Below, one piece after another: positions 28,211-38,642 of a stretch of DNA of 64,000 nucleotides (position 1 is its first letter; each line of letters begins with the position of its first letter). Source of the DNA: Acinetobacter tibetensis (GTDB lineage: Bacteria > Pseudomonadota > Gammaproteobacteria > Pseudomonadales > Moraxellaceae). Below the pieces are notes generated by a model. The model was not told the DNA's origin and made no database searches. It saw only the letters and a list, made by a program, of their open reading frames with translations. The translations under genes were made by a program, and so were the position numbers. The stretch lies in contig NZ_CP098732.1 in assembly GCF_023824315.1 (NCBI RefSeq), positions 2,046,001 to 2,110,000 on the forward strand, given 5' to 3'.

Positions 28211-31200
28211 ATGCACTTTGTTCATCTTGGTATTCATACCGAATATTCTATTACTGAATCTATCGTTCGGATACCTGATCTAATTAAAGCTGCCGTAAAT
28301 GATGAAATGCCCGCTTTGGCATTGACGGATTTGTCTAACCTGCACGCTGCTGTGAAATTCTACGGCTCTTGCCTATCCAAAGGGATCAAACCGATTTTAG
28401 GTTCAGTGATTCGCCTGAATGATGCTGAACATCGTGTGACCTTATTGGCTATGACCAATCAAGGTTGGCGTGGGCTTACTGAAATTGTTTCCCGTGGTTT
28501 TATTGAAGGTCAGCAACTCGATATTCCCTGCGTACAAAAAGACTGGGTTCTAGAACAACATCAAGACATTATTGCCTTATTGGGTATGCACAGTGATGTC
28601 GGCAAAATGCTGTGTTCGTCAAACCCACAAAAAGCAGAACCCTTACTCGAACAATGGATCGAAAAATTTGGCAATCGTGTTTATTTAGCACTCACCCGAA
28701 CTGATCGCCCCTTTGAAGACGATTACATTTTAGAAGCCGTTAAACTGGCTAAAAAATATAATATTGGCGTAGTGGCACATAATGATGTGCACTTTATTAC
28801 CCGTGAAGACTTTGACGCACATGAAGCCCGTGTCTGTATTGCCGATGGTTATGTCCTAGGCGACAATCGTCGCCCAAAACATTATAGCTCTGAGCAATAT
28901 TTTAAAACCGAAGCTGAAATGACCGAGCTGTTTTCTGACTTGCCGACTGCAATTGAAAATAGCTTCCACATTGCTCGACGCTGTAATGTCACCCTACAAT
29001 TGGGCAAGTACTTCCTACCTGATTATCCAATTCCTGAAGGTCATACCATTGACACCTTCTTTGAACATTTGTCCAAAGAAGGTTTAGAAGAACGTCTGAA
29101 TCATTTGTATCCTGTAGCACAACGCGGTGATGATTGGGCTGAAATCCGTAAACCTTATGATGACCGTATTACTTACGAAATTAATATTATTAACTCAATG
29201 GGGTTTCCTGGCTACTTCCTGATTGTCATGGACTTCATTCAATGGTCAAAAAATAACGGCGTACCTGTCGGTCCTGGTCGTGGTTCGGGTGCCGGCTCTT
29301 TAGTCGCGTATAGTTTAAAAATTACCGACCTTGACCCACTCCGTTATGACCTGCTCTTTGAACGTTTCTTAAACCCAGAACGTGTTTCCATGCCCGACTT
29401 TGACGTCGACTTCTGTATTGCAGGGCGTGATAAAGTCATTGACTACGTGGCACGAAACTATGGTCGTGATGCAGTGTCTCAGATTGCGACCTTCGGAACC
29501 ATGGCGGCAAAAGGTGCCATTCGTGACGTTGCGCGTGTCTTAGGTAAATCTTATGGTTTAGCGGATCGTATTTCTAAAATGATTCCAACCAAACCTTTAG
29601 GTTTGACTTTAGAAGAATCGATTGAAGCTGAACCGCAACTAAAAGATATTGTCACTAACCCTTCAAATCCAGACAATGACGATGCCTCAGAAATCTGGGA
29701 AATGGCCCTCAAATTAGAAGGGATTACGCGTAATACAGGTAAACATGCGGGCGGCGTGGTCATTGCACCGACTAAAATTACCGACTTCTCTGCGGTACTC
29801 TGTGATGCAGACGGCACAGGTCGTGTTTCACAATACGATAAAGACGACGTAGAAGCAGCGGGACTGGTCAAGTTTGACTTTTTGGGACTACGTAACTTAA
29901 CCGTTATTGAAGATGCAGTGCAAAATATTAACAAGCACTATCCTTCGACCATCCCACTGGATATTGCCAATATTCCTTTAGACGACAAAGATGCTTACTT
30001 GGTCTTTGCCGATGCCAACACCACAGCGGTATTCCAGTTTGAATCCGTCGGTATGAAAAAAATGCTCAAAGAAGCTCGTCCGAGCAAATTTGAGGAAATT
30101 ATTGCCTTCGTATCTTTGTACCGTCCGGGTCCTATGGATCTGATTCCTGACTTTATTCATCGTATGCACGGCGGAGAGTTTGAATACTTACATCCTTTAC
30201 TTGAAGGTGTACTTGAACCGACTTACGGGATTATGGTCTATCAAGAGCAGGTGATGCAGGCTGCGCAATACTGTGCGGGCTATACCCTTGGTGGCGCGGA
30301 CTTACTCCGCCGAGCCATGGGTAAAAAGAAACCCGAAGAAATGGTGAAACAGCGCCAGATCTTTATTGAAGGTGCTGCACAAAAAGACATTGATGAAGCC
30401 ACAGCCAACCATATCTTCGACTACATGGAAAAGTTCGCAGGTTATGGTTTTAACAAATCCCACGCCGCTGCCTATGCTTTGGTTGCCTATCAAACAGCTT
30501 GGTTAAAAGCACATTACCCTGCCGAATTCTTGTCTGCGGTACTGTCTTCGGAAATGCAGAATACTGACAACGTCGTGTTCTTGATTGATGACTGTCGTAA
30601 TAATGGTTTAGACGTTTTACCGCCCTCTGTGAATATGTCGCTGTATCATTTCCATGCTACTGATGAGCAAACCATTGTTTATGGTTTAGGTGCGATTAAA
30701 GGTGTCGGTGAACAGGCGATGCAGTCAGTCATTGACTCCCGCCTACAGAATGGTCCTTATAAAGACCTGTTTGATTTCTGCCATCGTATTGATTTAAAGA
30801 GAATCAATAAACGCACCCTTGAAGCGCTGATTCGTGCAGGTGCTTTGGACTGTCTAGGTATTGAACGTTCAAGCTTAATGGCACAATTACCTGAGGCTGT
30901 ACAAGCCGCAGAACAAGCACGTAGCAACCGTGAAACAGGCATTATGGATTTATTTGGCGAAGTTGAAGAAGTTCAACGTAAGCCTGCAAAACCAGTTAAA
31001 CCATGGTCAGATGAAGTCCGCTTAAAAGGTGAAAAAGACACCCTAGGTTTATATTTAACAGGGCACCCAATTGATGTCTATCGTACTGAATTAAAATCTT
31101 TTGTTCCTGCAAAAATTAATGAATTGACACCCACACGTCGTGGTGTAACCACGGTATTTGCAGGCTTAGTGGTCGATGTTGCTAACTTCCCGAACCGTGT

Positions 31201-31780
31201 CATGATTACCTTAGATGATGGCACATCACGCATTGAGGTTTCTGCCAATCACGAACGTTTCCAACGCTTTAAAGACATTATTGTCAATGAACGTGTGGTG
31301 GTGATTGAAGGCGAAATTTATGAACGTGAAGGATATGATCGTCCAATGGGACGTTTAACCAAAGCCTTTAGCCTGAATGAAATCCGTCAAAAGCGTGCCA
31401 ATAGCATTCAAGTTAAGTTACACGCTGATCATCTAAGTAAAACTTTAACTCAAGATTTACAAAAAATCTTGTTGCCCTATTGCAATGTCGATTTGTGCAA
31501 TCATATTCCTATGTTATTGCAACTCGATTATGCCTATGCTTCTGCGGAATTACATTTGGGCATGCAATGGAAAGTTGCTCCTTTAGATGAACTTTTAAGT
31601 AAATTGCGCGATTATTTTGGTAAAGAAGCCATCTATGTTGAATATCAGGTGAAATCTAAAGCTGCCAAAGCCGTCAATTACGAGCAAGCCAAACCAGTAC
31701 AAGTCCCTCCTCCACCCGCCGATTTAAGCATGGATGAGGCAATGGATTTATATCAAGCTGATGTTAATCAATATTCATAA
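28211..31780 (+). CDS. dnaE: DNA polymerase III alpha subunit
   Basis: 1189 residues, close to other gammaproteobacterial DnaE. It is the replicative polymerase catalytic subunit. The start ATG at 28211 gives MHFVHLGIHTEYSITESIVR, the conserved PHP-domain N-terminus; nine further in-frame codons upstream are not conserved. PHP domain about 1-280. The polymerase core includes VGPGRGSGAGSLVAY and the catalytic PDFDVDFCIAGRDKV (about residues 395-409), with the third Asp in LVKFDFLGLRNLTV near 556. A helix-hairpin-helix and OB-fold segment follows (about 980-1060), and the tail interacts with tau. The clamp-binding QSDSLF-type motif is replaced by TGIMDLFGEVEE near residue 915. Confidence 0.97.
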   Translation: MHFVHLGIHTEYSITESIVRIPDLIKAAVNDEMPALALTDLSNLHAAVKFYGSCLSKGIKPILGSVIRLNDAEHRVTLLAMTNQGWRGLTEIVSRGFIEGQQLDIPCVQKDWVLEQHQDIIALLGMHSDVGKMLCSSNPQKAEPLLEQWIEKFGNRVYLALTRTDRPFEDDYILEAVKLAKKYNIGVVAHNDVHFITREDFDAHEARVCIADGYVLGDNRRPKHYSSEQYFKTEAEMTELFSDLPTAIENSFHIARRCNVTLQLGKYFLPDYPIPEGHTIDTFFEHLSKEGLEERLNHLYPVAQRGDDWAEIRKPYDDRITYEINIINSMGFPGYFLIVMDFIQWSKNNGVPVGPGRGSGAGSLVAYSLKITDLDPLRYDLLFERFLNPERVSMPDFDVDFCIAGRDKVIDYVARNYGRDAVSQIATFGTMAAKGAIRDVARVLGKSYGLADRISKMIPTKPLGLTLEESIEAEPQLKDIVTNPSNPDNDDASEIWEMALKLEGITRNTGKHAGGVVIAPTKITDFSAVLCDADGTGRVSQYDKDDVEAAGLVKFDFLGLRNLTVIEDAVQNINKHYPSTIPLDIANIPLDDKDAYLVFADANTTAVFQFESVGMKKMLKEARPSKFEEIIAFVSLYRPGPMDLIPDFIHRMHGGEFEYLHPLLEGVLEPTYGIMVYQEQVMQAAQYCAGYTLGGADLLRRAMGKKKPEEMVKQRQIFIEGAAQKDIDEATANHIFDYMEKFAGYGFNKSHAAAYALVAYQTAWLKAHYPAEFLSAVLSSEMQNTDNVVFLIDDCRNNGLDVLPPSVNMSLYHFHATDEQTIVYGLGAIKGVGEQAMQSVIDSRLQNGPYKDLFDFCHRIDLKRINKRTLEALIRAGALDCLGIERSSLMAQLPEAVQAAEQARSNRETGIMDLFGEVEEVQRKPAKPVKPWSDEVRLKGEKDTLGLYLTGHPIDVYRTELKSFVPAKINELTPTRRGVTTVFAGLVVDVANFPNRVMITLDDGTSRIEVSANHERFQRFKDIIVNERVVVIEGEIYEREGYDRPMGRLTKAFSLNEIRQKRANSIQVKLHADHLSKTLTQDLQKILLPYCNVDLCNHIPMLLQLDYAYASAELHLGMQWKVAPLDELLSKLRDYFGKEAIYVEYQVKSKAAKAVNYEQAKPVQVPPPPADLSMDEAMDLYQADVNQYS

Positions 31781-31821
31781 CGATTAACCGAATTCAGCAA
31801 GTAAACAAGATTGGAAATGCA

Positions 31822-32676
31822 ATGAATCAATTTGACAATACTGCGGTTGCAGCACATCTTTCCCATGTCCGTATTGTCATGGTGAATACGACCTTGCCTG
31901 CCAATATTGGCAGCGCACTGCGAGCCATGAAAACGATGGGGCTTAGCCAATTGGTCTTGGTTGCTCCAAAAACCTATCCTCATCCAGACATTGAAGCACT
32001 GGCTGCTGGTGCGGTAGATCTGATTCCGCAAATTAAAATTGTAGACACCCTAGAACAAGCCATTCAAGACTGTCACATTGTCTTTGGGACCAGTGCACGT
32101 AGCCGTACTATTCCTTGGCCATTGCTAGATGCGCGCCCTGCGGCAGAAATATCACTTCAAGCCGTGGTCACACAACAGCAAAATGTTGCCGTAGTCTTTG
32201 GACGTGAAGACCGAGGCTTAACCAATGAAGAACTGGCATTGGCTAACTATCATGTCACTATTCCAGTCAATATCGATTATGGCGTATTGAATGTGGCTCA
32301 AGCCATTCAAATCATTTGTTATGAAATGCGGATGGCGGCATTGGCACGGATTGAACAAACCGAAGACCCAGAAGCCACCATGCCCGTCACAGAGACTACG
32401 CAAATGCATTGGGATGAACCGTTAGTAACGCATGACCAAATGCAGCAGTTCTACCCACATTTAGAGAAAATGCTTGAAGATATTGAGTTTTTAGATCCAA
32501 ATAATCCAAGATTACTGCCTTTACGCTTGCGTCGACTATTTGGGCGTATACAATTAGATAAAATGGAATATCATTTACTTCGCGGTATTTTTAGTCGCGT
32601 ACAAGCCTTAAATAAAGGAACTTGGAAACCATCTACACCTAAGACCAAAGACAAAGAGGATCCGTCTAATGCTTAA
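31822..32676 (+). CDS. trmJ: tRNA (cytidine/uridine-2'-O-)-methyltransferase TrmJ
   Basis: 284 residues of the SpoU/SPOUT class. It methylates the 2'-O of nucleotide 32 in several tRNAs using SAM. The three SPOUT motifs are present: [20 protein letters not shown] (about residues 28-47), [20 protein letters not shown] (about 125-144) and [18 protein letters not shown] (about 153-170). The C-terminal extension (residues 190-284) is predicted to be helical and is typical of TrmJ. Its last codons overlap the start of cysE by 8 bp, so the genes are probably co-transcribed. Confidence 0.93.
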   Translation: MNQFDNTAVAAHLSHVRIVMVNTTLPANIGSALRAMKTMGLSQLVLVAPKTYPHPDIEALAAGAVDLIPQIKIVDTLEQAIQDCHIVFGTSARSRTIPWPLLDARPAAEISLQAVVTQQQNVAVVFGREDRGLTNEELALANYHVTIPVNIDYGVLNVAQAIQIICYEMRMAALARIEQTEDPEATMPVTETTQMHWDEPLVTHDQMQQFYPHLEKMLEDIEFLDPNNPRLLPLRLRRLFGRIQLDKMEYHLLRGIFSRVQALNKGTWKPSTPKTKDKEDPSNA

Positions 32677-33478
32677 ACAGCTAAAAGAGGATATACAAGC
32701 TGTCTTCGCGCGCGATCCAGCAGCGCGAAACACTTTAGAAGTTTTAACCACTTATCCTGGCATTCATGCCTTAATCATGCACCGTATGGCACATGAATTG
32801 TGGAAAAAAGACTGTAAAGGCTCAGCTCGACTACTGTCTTCATTTAGCCGTTTTACGACAGGTATTGAAATTCACCCAGGTGCAAAAATTGGCCGCCGTT
32901 TTTTTATCGATCATGGCATGGGTGTGGTTATTGGTGAAACTGCCGAGATTGGCGATGACGTTACGCTCTATCATGGTGTCACATTGGGTGGTACTACTTG
33001 GAATAAAGGCAAACGCCACCCTACGCTTGAAGATGGGGTAATTATTGGCGCGGGTGCCAAAATCTTAGGGCCGTTTACCGTAGGTAAAGGTGCCAAAGTT
33101 GGGTCAAATGCGGTGGTCACCAAAGCCGTACCTGCTGGTACAACTGCTGTCGGAAATCCTGCACGCTACATCAGTAAATATCTTCCAAAAGATCAAGATG
33201 AAGCACGTCGCCGTGATTATGCCGAAAGTATTGGATTCCAAGCCTATGCTGCAACGCAAGACCAATCAGACCCAATGCTTGAAGGTATGCGTATTTTATT
33301 AGACCGTATTCAAAATAATGAAAAACGTATGAACACGCTTTGCCAACGTTTATCTCTGCTTGATCCAACGTTTAAAAAGCAGCAATTGAATGAACAACCC
33401 TACAGTGAAGAAGAGTTAAAAATTATTGAAGATGTGCGCCGCGAATGTGAAGCACAAAGTAGTCAATCTAAGCCATAA
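32669..33478 (+). CDS. cysE: Serine O-acetyltransferase
   Basis: 269 residues. It makes O-acetylserine from serine and acetyl-CoA for cysteine synthesis. The left-handed beta-helix hexapeptide repeats run from about residue 65 to 175 ([60 protein letters not shown]). The conserved catalytic Asp and His lie in [12 protein letters not shown], and HGVTLGGT follows. The short N-terminal helical domain marks the CysE form lacking the long enteric extension. In many bacteria the next gene is iscR; here the next gene is a lipoprotein behind a terminator. Confidence 0.94.
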   Translation: MLKQLKEDIQAVFARDPAARNTLEVLTTYPGIHALIMHRMAHELWKKDCKGSARLLSSFSRFTTGIEIHPGAKIGRRFFIDHGMGVVIGETAEIGDDVTLYHGVTLGGTTWNKGKRHPTLEDGVIIGAGAKILGPFTVGKGAKVGSNAVVTKAVPAGTTAVGNPARYISKYLPKDQDEARRRDYAESIGFQAYAATQDQSDPMLEGMRILLDRIQNNEKRMNTLCQRLSLLDPTFKKQQLNEQPYSEEELKIIEDVRRECEAQSSQSKP

Positions 33479-33514
33479 CCACATAATTAAAAACCAACTG
33501 TAACACGCCCTATA

Positions 33515-33563
33515 TTGCATGTTCGCCAGAGTTTTCTTAGACTGACGAACATGCAAATTTTTT
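33515..33563 (+). terminator. Intrinsic terminator after cysE
   Basis: TTGCATGTTCG (33515-33525) pairs perfectly with CGAACATGCAA (33546-33556), with a 20-base loop and a following T-run (ATTTTTTATT). Confidence 0.9.
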
Positions 33564-33586
33564 ATTACTTTTAAAAGAAAGAATGG

Positions 33587-34513
33587 ATGAATACTATGAC
33601 GTTAAAGCCTCTGGCAATCGCATTAATTGCCGCATCATTTCTAACGGCGTGTAGCATAACCCCAACCAAAGATAAGAACTCTAAAGAACCGATTATTTTC
33701 ACAGAACCTGATACAACTCCCCCATTTTATGCCCTGAACCCATTTGACTATGCCGCACCGCCTCCATTTGAATTGGCATTGAAGCAAGCTGCTGCCCAGC
33801 CAGTAACAAAAATGGTGGTAACAAATTCAGCCAATCCAAATGAAAAAATTACGCTAGAAACAAATCGTTTGATCATTCCTACGATTAATAACAATCAACG
33901 CACGATGAAATATGCCGTTTTGGCAGGTGAAAATGAAATTGATATCACGGATATTGATGACTTTTTACAGTTAGTGGAAGGCAAAGCACGCCACTACCCA
34001 CCACGTTTTACAGAACGCAAAGAACGTAAAGGTTTCGAAGCAAAATTAAAACAAGTCACGCAAGAATTGGATACGCTTGCTGTCCGCGATGATGCCTCTT
34101 TCGACATTTTAGTGCGTGCATTCAAAGCCAGTGTTATGGCACGTAATCTTGACTTAGGCTCTGTGTATACCACTAAATCTTTAACTTATGCACAGCGCAT
34201 CTTAAAGATTAATCAAGATGATGCTGAAGCCAACTTTTGGTTTGGATTTGGTTTATCTGAAGGCGGTGGTCAACGCGAAGCTATTCCATATTTAGACAAA
34301 GCCATGAAAGCAGGTGTTCAGGAAGCTTATTTGTCCGCTGCCAATAACTACATTGCACTGGAACAAAAGAAAAGTGCCATCCAAATTCTAAAAAACTACA
34401 AACTCAAATATCCGCAAGAAGCCGCTGTTGCTGATCGTTTAATTAGCGAAATTGAAACACAAGGGCGTTGGAATGTTTGGCAAGTATTAAATACTCCCCC
34501 GAAAGCATCTTAA
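33587..34513 (+). CDS. TPR-like lipoprotein
   Basis: 308 residues. The signal peptide ends in a lipobox, SFLTACS, with Cys22, so the protein is expected to be lipid-anchored in the envelope. After a Pro-rich segment, residues about 90-140 form a mixed region (RTMKYAVLAGENEIDITDID). The C-terminal half looks like tetratricopeptide helices (AQRILKINQDDAEANFWFGF, EAIPYLDKAMKAGVQEAYLS). I do not recognise the specific family. It is flanked by terminators on both sides and is probably monocistronic. Confidence 0.8.
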   Translation: MNTMTLKPLAIALIAASFLTACSITPTKDKNSKEPIIFTEPDTTPPFYALNPFDYAAPPPFELALKQAAAQPVTKMVVTNSANPNEKITLETNRLIIPTINNNQRTMKYAVLAGENEIDITDIDDFLQLVEGKARHYPPRFTERKERKGFEAKLKQVTQELDTLAVRDDASFDILVRAFKASVMARNLDLGSVYTTKSLTYAQRILKINQDDAEANFWFGFGLSEGGGQREAIPYLDKAMKAGVQEAYLSAANNYIALEQKKSAIQILKNYKLKYPQEAAVADRLISEIETQGRWNVWQVLNTPPKAS

Positions 34514-34531
34514 TCTCATTCACTGCATCAA

Positions 34532-34562
34532 ATAGACCGTCCAGTACGGTCTATTTTTTTTC
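34532..34562 (+). terminator. Intrinsic terminator after the TPR lipoprotein
   Basis: ATAGACCG-TCCAGTA-CGGTCTAT followed by an eight-base T-run. Confidence 0.93.
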
Positions 34563-34633
34563 TGTGCATTGAAAAAGCTGACAATTATCGTATGATTTAA
34601 AAAAATAAACAAAATGAAAGTTAAGATCTGCCT

Positions 34634-36640
34634 ATGCCAAAGAACTTTAGCCATATTGCCCTGCTTTCTGTACTGGTCGCCACTCTACTTTCGGGTTGCC
34701 AAGTTGTTACTGTCAAAAATCAAGCTGTAAAAGTCACCATCACCAATGAACGTGAAAGTATTCTGACACGTGATAAGCTGAGTGAAGCGAGTCTAAATGT
34801 TTTATCCATGACAGGGCGTGAGGCTAAAGTCTGTACAGCACATCCCACTCAATGCGTTCAGGAATTACAGCAAATTCCACAAATTCCGGATGAACAATTA
34901 TATTCCGCAGCCAGTGAACTGTATCTGGCACGGGCACTGGCGTTAGAAGGTTCTTCAGACTGTAAAATTGGATTACTGACCAGCCATAAATCTGAAGAAA
35001 AACAGAAAATCCAGCAAGAAATTTATAATCAGTGCTTAGACCAAGAATTAGGCATGTTGGATAAAAGTATTCGCTATAGCTATGCCTACATGTTCAAAAC
35101 CCAACGTGGCCCTGAAGATCGAATTTTTGATAACCGACAAGTACAAATACGAGATTTCTATAACTTAGCAATTGCAAAACTTTCTAATGCTTATAGTCTT
35201 CGTTACCCTGAAAAAGAAGTTCCGCGTCAAATTAAAGTTGGTCAGAGTATTTATGATATTGATTTTAGTAATTATCCCTTACTGAAAGATCAGAAAATTG
35301 AACAACTCATGTCGAGTTATAATCTAAATTTTTCAGGTCTGCGCTCGATTAACCGTCGTGATGGTTTTGGTTCTGAATTTGTGGTTGTACTCCCAAATGC
35401 CAATCAACAGCAAAAAGAGTCCAATCAATACATTCTTGACCCTTTACATTTTTCTTATGAAAGTGGAATCAATCCAAATATTCATAAAGCGCGCTACTTG
35501 GCAGCAACATTTACCGCCGAACCTAAAGCAGCCACCTCAGTCAATGATATTTTAACCAAACCTGAATTTGTGATTCGTGCCTATGACCCGTATCAATATG
35601 AATCTATTCAGCTTGCAGGACGTAAATATCCTTTAGCCGCTAACTTCTCGACCCCATACGGTTTATGGTTAGCCCAAAATAACTTGGGTAAAGCGGCTTA
35701 TCTAACCCTAATTGATCGTGAAAACCGTTTAACCATGCCACATTTATATATGTTGGAACCTTACAATCCAAATAAAAAAGTGATTGTCTTGGTTCATGGT
35801 TTAGCCAGCAGTCCAGAAGCTTGGATTCGTCTAACCAATGACATTATGGGAGATAAGGTTTTAAGAGAAAATTACCAAGTCTGGCAAGTGTTCTATTCGA
35901 CTAATATGCCGATTATAGAAAGTCGCTTTCAGATTTACGCACTCCTTAAACAGAGTTTTGCACAAGTCAATGCAAATGCTTCCGCAAAAAATGATGCCGT
36001 ACTCATTGGACATAGTATGGGAGGAATTATTACCCGTCTGTTGGTCAGTGATGCTGATGTCACCCAAAAAGCACTGTCGATGATGAGCAACCGACAACTC
36101 AGTAAATATAAAAAAGTCCCGATTGTTGCACAGCGCATGCAAATACAAGATATTCCTAATTTTGGCCGTGCTATCTTTATTTCTGCGCCACACCACGGCA
36201 CAGCTTATGCCGACCTGTGGTTTACTCGCGCTGCACGTAAAATTATTAAACTTCCAGGTGCATTTTTAACTGCGGTGGGTGACACCTTACAAAGCCAAGA
36301 TTTAGATTTCTCAGATTTAGCCAAACAAATTGACCAAGGGCTCATTCAGAATGGTCCAAGTGACTTAAGTCATAAATCCAAGTTTATGAGCATCACTTCG
36401 GATATTCGACCGCGTAAAGGATTGTTATTTCATTCAATTATGGGGAATGACACCAAAAGTGATGATCCAAACCTCATTACTGATGGCATCGTGCCTTATA
36501 AAAGTGCTCACCTAGAGGGCGCTGTCTCTGAAAAAATTATTCGAGGTGGTCATTCAATTCAAGAAACGCCTGAAGCCGTGTTAGAGTTAAGACGTATTCT
36601 TCGGTTGCATCTCGTCCAACTTGGACTCTATAAACCATAA
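34634..36640 (+). CDS. Alpha/beta-hydrolase lipoprotein (lipase/esterase-like)
   Basis: 668 residues. The N-terminus is a lipoprotein signal with LLSGCQ (Cys22). A helical region of about 330 residues follows that I do not recognise. The C-terminal half is an alpha/beta hydrolase. VIVLVHGLASSPEAWIRLTN (about residues 383-402) gives the HG oxyanion motif. VLIGHSMGGIITRLLVSDAD has the nucleophile Ser near residue 461. DPNLITDGIVPYKSAH and RGGHSIQETPEAV supply candidate Asp and His. FISAPHHGTAYADLW is typical of lipase-like proteins. It is likely an envelope esterase or phospholipase; the substrate is unknown. Confidence 0.83.
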   Translation: MPKNFSHIALLSVLVATLLSGCQVVTVKNQAVKVTITNERESILTRDKLSEASLNVLSMTGREAKVCTAHPTQCVQELQQIPQIPDEQLYSAASELYLARALALEGSSDCKIGLLTSHKSEEKQKIQQEIYNQCLDQELGMLDKSIRYSYAYMFKTQRGPEDRIFDNRQVQIRDFYNLAIAKLSNAYSLRYPEKEVPRQIKVGQSIYDIDFSNYPLLKDQKIEQLMSSYNLNFSGLRSINRRDGFGSEFVVVLPNANQQQKESNQYILDPLHFSYESGINPNIHKARYLAATFTAEPKAATSVNDILTKPEFVIRAYDPYQYESIQLAGRKYPLAANFSTPYGLWLAQNNLGKAAYLTLIDRENRLTMPHLYMLEPYNPNKKVIVLVHGLASSPEAWIRLTNDIMGDKVLRENYQVWQVFYSTNMPIIESRFQIYALLKQSFAQVNANASAKNDAVLIGHSMGGIITRLLVSDADVTQKALSMMSNRQLSKYKKVPIVAQRMQIQDIPNFGRAIFISAPHHGTAYADLWFTRAARKIIKLPGAFLTAVGDTLQSQDLDFSDLAKQIDQGLIQNGPSDLSHKSKFMSITSDIRPRKGLLFHSIMGNDTKSDDPNLITDGIVPYKSAHLEGAVSEKIIRGGHSIQETPEAVLELRRILRLHLVQLGLYKP

Positions 36641-36957
36641 CGACATACAAGCTAGAATCCATGCTTTTTCACCACTCATGGATTCTAGATACAAATTAAA
36701 AATGGATGCATAGTCATTTTTTTAAATGGTTTTCAGTGTATTTTTTTATTATACCAATCAATAATGTGGCCTAATACTCGCTTATATGAATCATTTAAAT
36801 ATGAACAACATTTTCTATAAGCGATTCAAAAACCACATGATTATGTGAGCCTAAGGTCCACTGTTGACTTCATTCAAAAATAAGTTCATAAGAATCTTTA
36901 GCACCTGCTAAGGGTTCTTATTATTAATTAAAAATAGTAAACAAGGATGAAAAAAAA
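36641..36957. promoter_or_regulatory. Intergenic region with three inverted repeats
   Basis: No ORF. At 36652-36688, CTAGAATCCATG pairs with CATGGATTCTAG (12 bp), a hairpin after the hydrolase gene with no strong T-run. At 36778-36824, TCGCTTATA and TATAAGCGA form a 9-bp repeat 29 bp apart. At 36834-36847, CACATGATTATGTG is a short palindrome. The last two lie upstream of the acyl-CoA ligase and could be regulatory. Confidence 0.55.
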
Positions 36958-38592
36958 ATGTTTGGAAAAATGATGCATCAATCTTTACTGATTAGTAACC
37001 TCATTGAACATGCAGCAAAATATCATGCAGATACTTCTATTATTTCACGTGAAGTAAATGGTCAAATTACAACAACAAACTGGTTACAAGTTCAAAAAAA
37101 TACAAAACGATTAGCAAATGCTTTAACAACTTTTGGTCTTGAAATGGGAGACCGTCTTGCAACTATCGCGTGGAATAACCATCGTCACTTAGAATCTTGG
37201 TATGCCATTTCAGGGAGTGGTTATGTTTGCCATACCATTAACCCGCGTTTGTTTCCAGAGCAATTGGTTTTCATTATAAATGATGCTCAAGATAAAGCGA
37301 TTTTCTTTGATTCGACATTTTTACCTTTAATTGCAGCAATCCAAGATAAAGTGCCAACGGTTGAACATTTTATCTGCTACGGCTCGCGCGATGAAAAAGT
37401 TTTAACTGCTCTTCCAAATGTCCTTTTCTATGACGAACTGATTCAACATCAATCTGTCGAATTTAACTGGCCACAATTTAGCGAAGAAACTCCAAGTTCT
37501 TTATGCTACACCTCAGGTACAACGGGCAACCCTAAAGGCGTATTGTATAGCCATCGTTCTACGCTATTGCACACTATGTCTATTAGCTTACCAGACTCAC
37601 TTAACTTGTCTGCAAAAGATATTGTGATGCCTGTAGTCCCTATGTTCCATGTCAATGCATGGGGCGTACCTTATGCAGCTGCAATGGTTGGCTGTACAAT
37701 TGTACTTCCGGGGCCGAATCTAGATGGTGATAGCCTTGTTAGCTTAATTGATGATTATAAAGTCACCGTGGCTTTAGGTGTACCTACCATCTGGCAAGGT
37801 CTACTTGCTGCTGCGAAAAAACGCGGCACCAAGTTAGAAAGCATGGCGCGTAATGTCGTGGGGGGTGCAGCATGCCCTCCTTCAATTATCCGTGATTTCA
37901 AAAACGACTATGCTTGTGACACTATTCATGCTTGGGGAATGTCAGAAACGAGCCCATTGGGTACAGCGAACCAACCAAAAGCAAAGCATTTAGCCTTAAG
38001 TGAAGAAGAATTCGAAAAATTACGTTTAACTCAAGGTCGCCCACCATTCGGTGTCGAATTACGTATAGTTGATGGTGACAACCTAACGGCTTTGCCAAAT
38101 GATGGTCGCACACAAGGTAATTTACAAATTCGTGGTCCATGGATTGTTGAAAACTACTTTAACCAAGAGAAAAGTGCGACAACGGCTGATGGCTGGTTCG
38201 ATACGGGTGACATTGCAACGATTAATGCGGATGGTTATATGAGTATTTGTGACCGTGCAAAAGATTTAATCAAATCAGGTGGCGAATGGATTTCTTCAGT
38301 TGAAATTGAAAATATTGCGGTTGGTCATCCTGAAATTCGTATGGCGGCAGCGATTGCAGCCCGTCATCCAAAATGGGATGAACGTCCAATCCTGATTGCA
38401 GTGAAACAAGAAAACTCGAACCTAACTGAAGAAGAAGCACTTGCTTACTTTGAAAACAAGATTGCTCATTGGCAAATTCCTGATGCTGTAATTTTTGTTG
38501 ATGCACTTCCAATAAATGGTACAGGTAAAATTGTAAAAGCTACATTACGTACACAATTTGGTGATGTTCTACTTAAAGATGAAGTGGTTTAA
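36958..38592 (+). CDS. Fatty acid-CoA ligase (AMP-binding, medium/long-chain type)
   Basis: 544 residues of the ANL superfamily. It forms an acyl-AMP and then an acyl-CoA thioester. The P-loop CYTSGTTGNPKGVLYSHRST (about residues 182-201), MFHVNAWGVPYAAAMVG, the AWGMSETSPLG adenine-binding motif (about 324-334) and GWFDTGDIATINADGYMSI with the hinge DRAKDLIKSGGEWISSVEIE are all present. The catalytic Lys is in NGTGKIVKATLR near residue 523. Length and motifs match the AlkK-type medium-chain acyl-CoA synthetases. AAGGATGAAAAAAA precedes the ATG. A fragment of a short-chain dehydrogenase gene follows it. Confidence 0.88.
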   Translation: MFGKMMHQSLLISNLIEHAAKYHADTSIISREVNGQITTTNWLQVQKNTKRLANALTTFGLEMGDRLATIAWNNHRHLESWYAISGSGYVCHTINPRLFPEQLVFIINDAQDKAIFFDSTFLPLIAAIQDKVPTVEHFICYGSRDEKVLTALPNVLFYDELIQHQSVEFNWPQFSEETPSSLCYTSGTTGNPKGVLYSHRSTLLHTMSISLPDSLNLSAKDIVMPVVPMFHVNAWGVPYAAAMVGCTIVLPGPNLDGDSLVSLIDDYKVTVALGVPTIWQGLLAAAKKRGTKLESMARNVVGGAACPPSIIRDFKNDYACDTIHAWGMSETSPLGTANQPKAKHLALSEEEFEKLRLTQGRPPFGVELRIVDGDNLTALPNDGRTQGNLQIRGPWIVENYFNQEKSATTADGWFDTGDIATINADGYMSICDRAKDLIKSGGEWISSVEIENIAVGHPEIRMAAAIAARHPKWDERPILIAVKQENSNLTEEEALAYFENKIAHWQIPDAVIFVDALPINGTGKIVKATLRTQFGDVLLKDEVV

Positions 38593-38642
38593 CACTTCAC
38601 ACTTTTAAGGTGTCCAAATCAGGATATTGAGATGAGAAATAC

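Noticed and set aside
29551..29934. Minus-strand ORF of 127 codons inside dnaE
   Set aside because: It is a shadow frame of the polymerase gene with no motif of its own.
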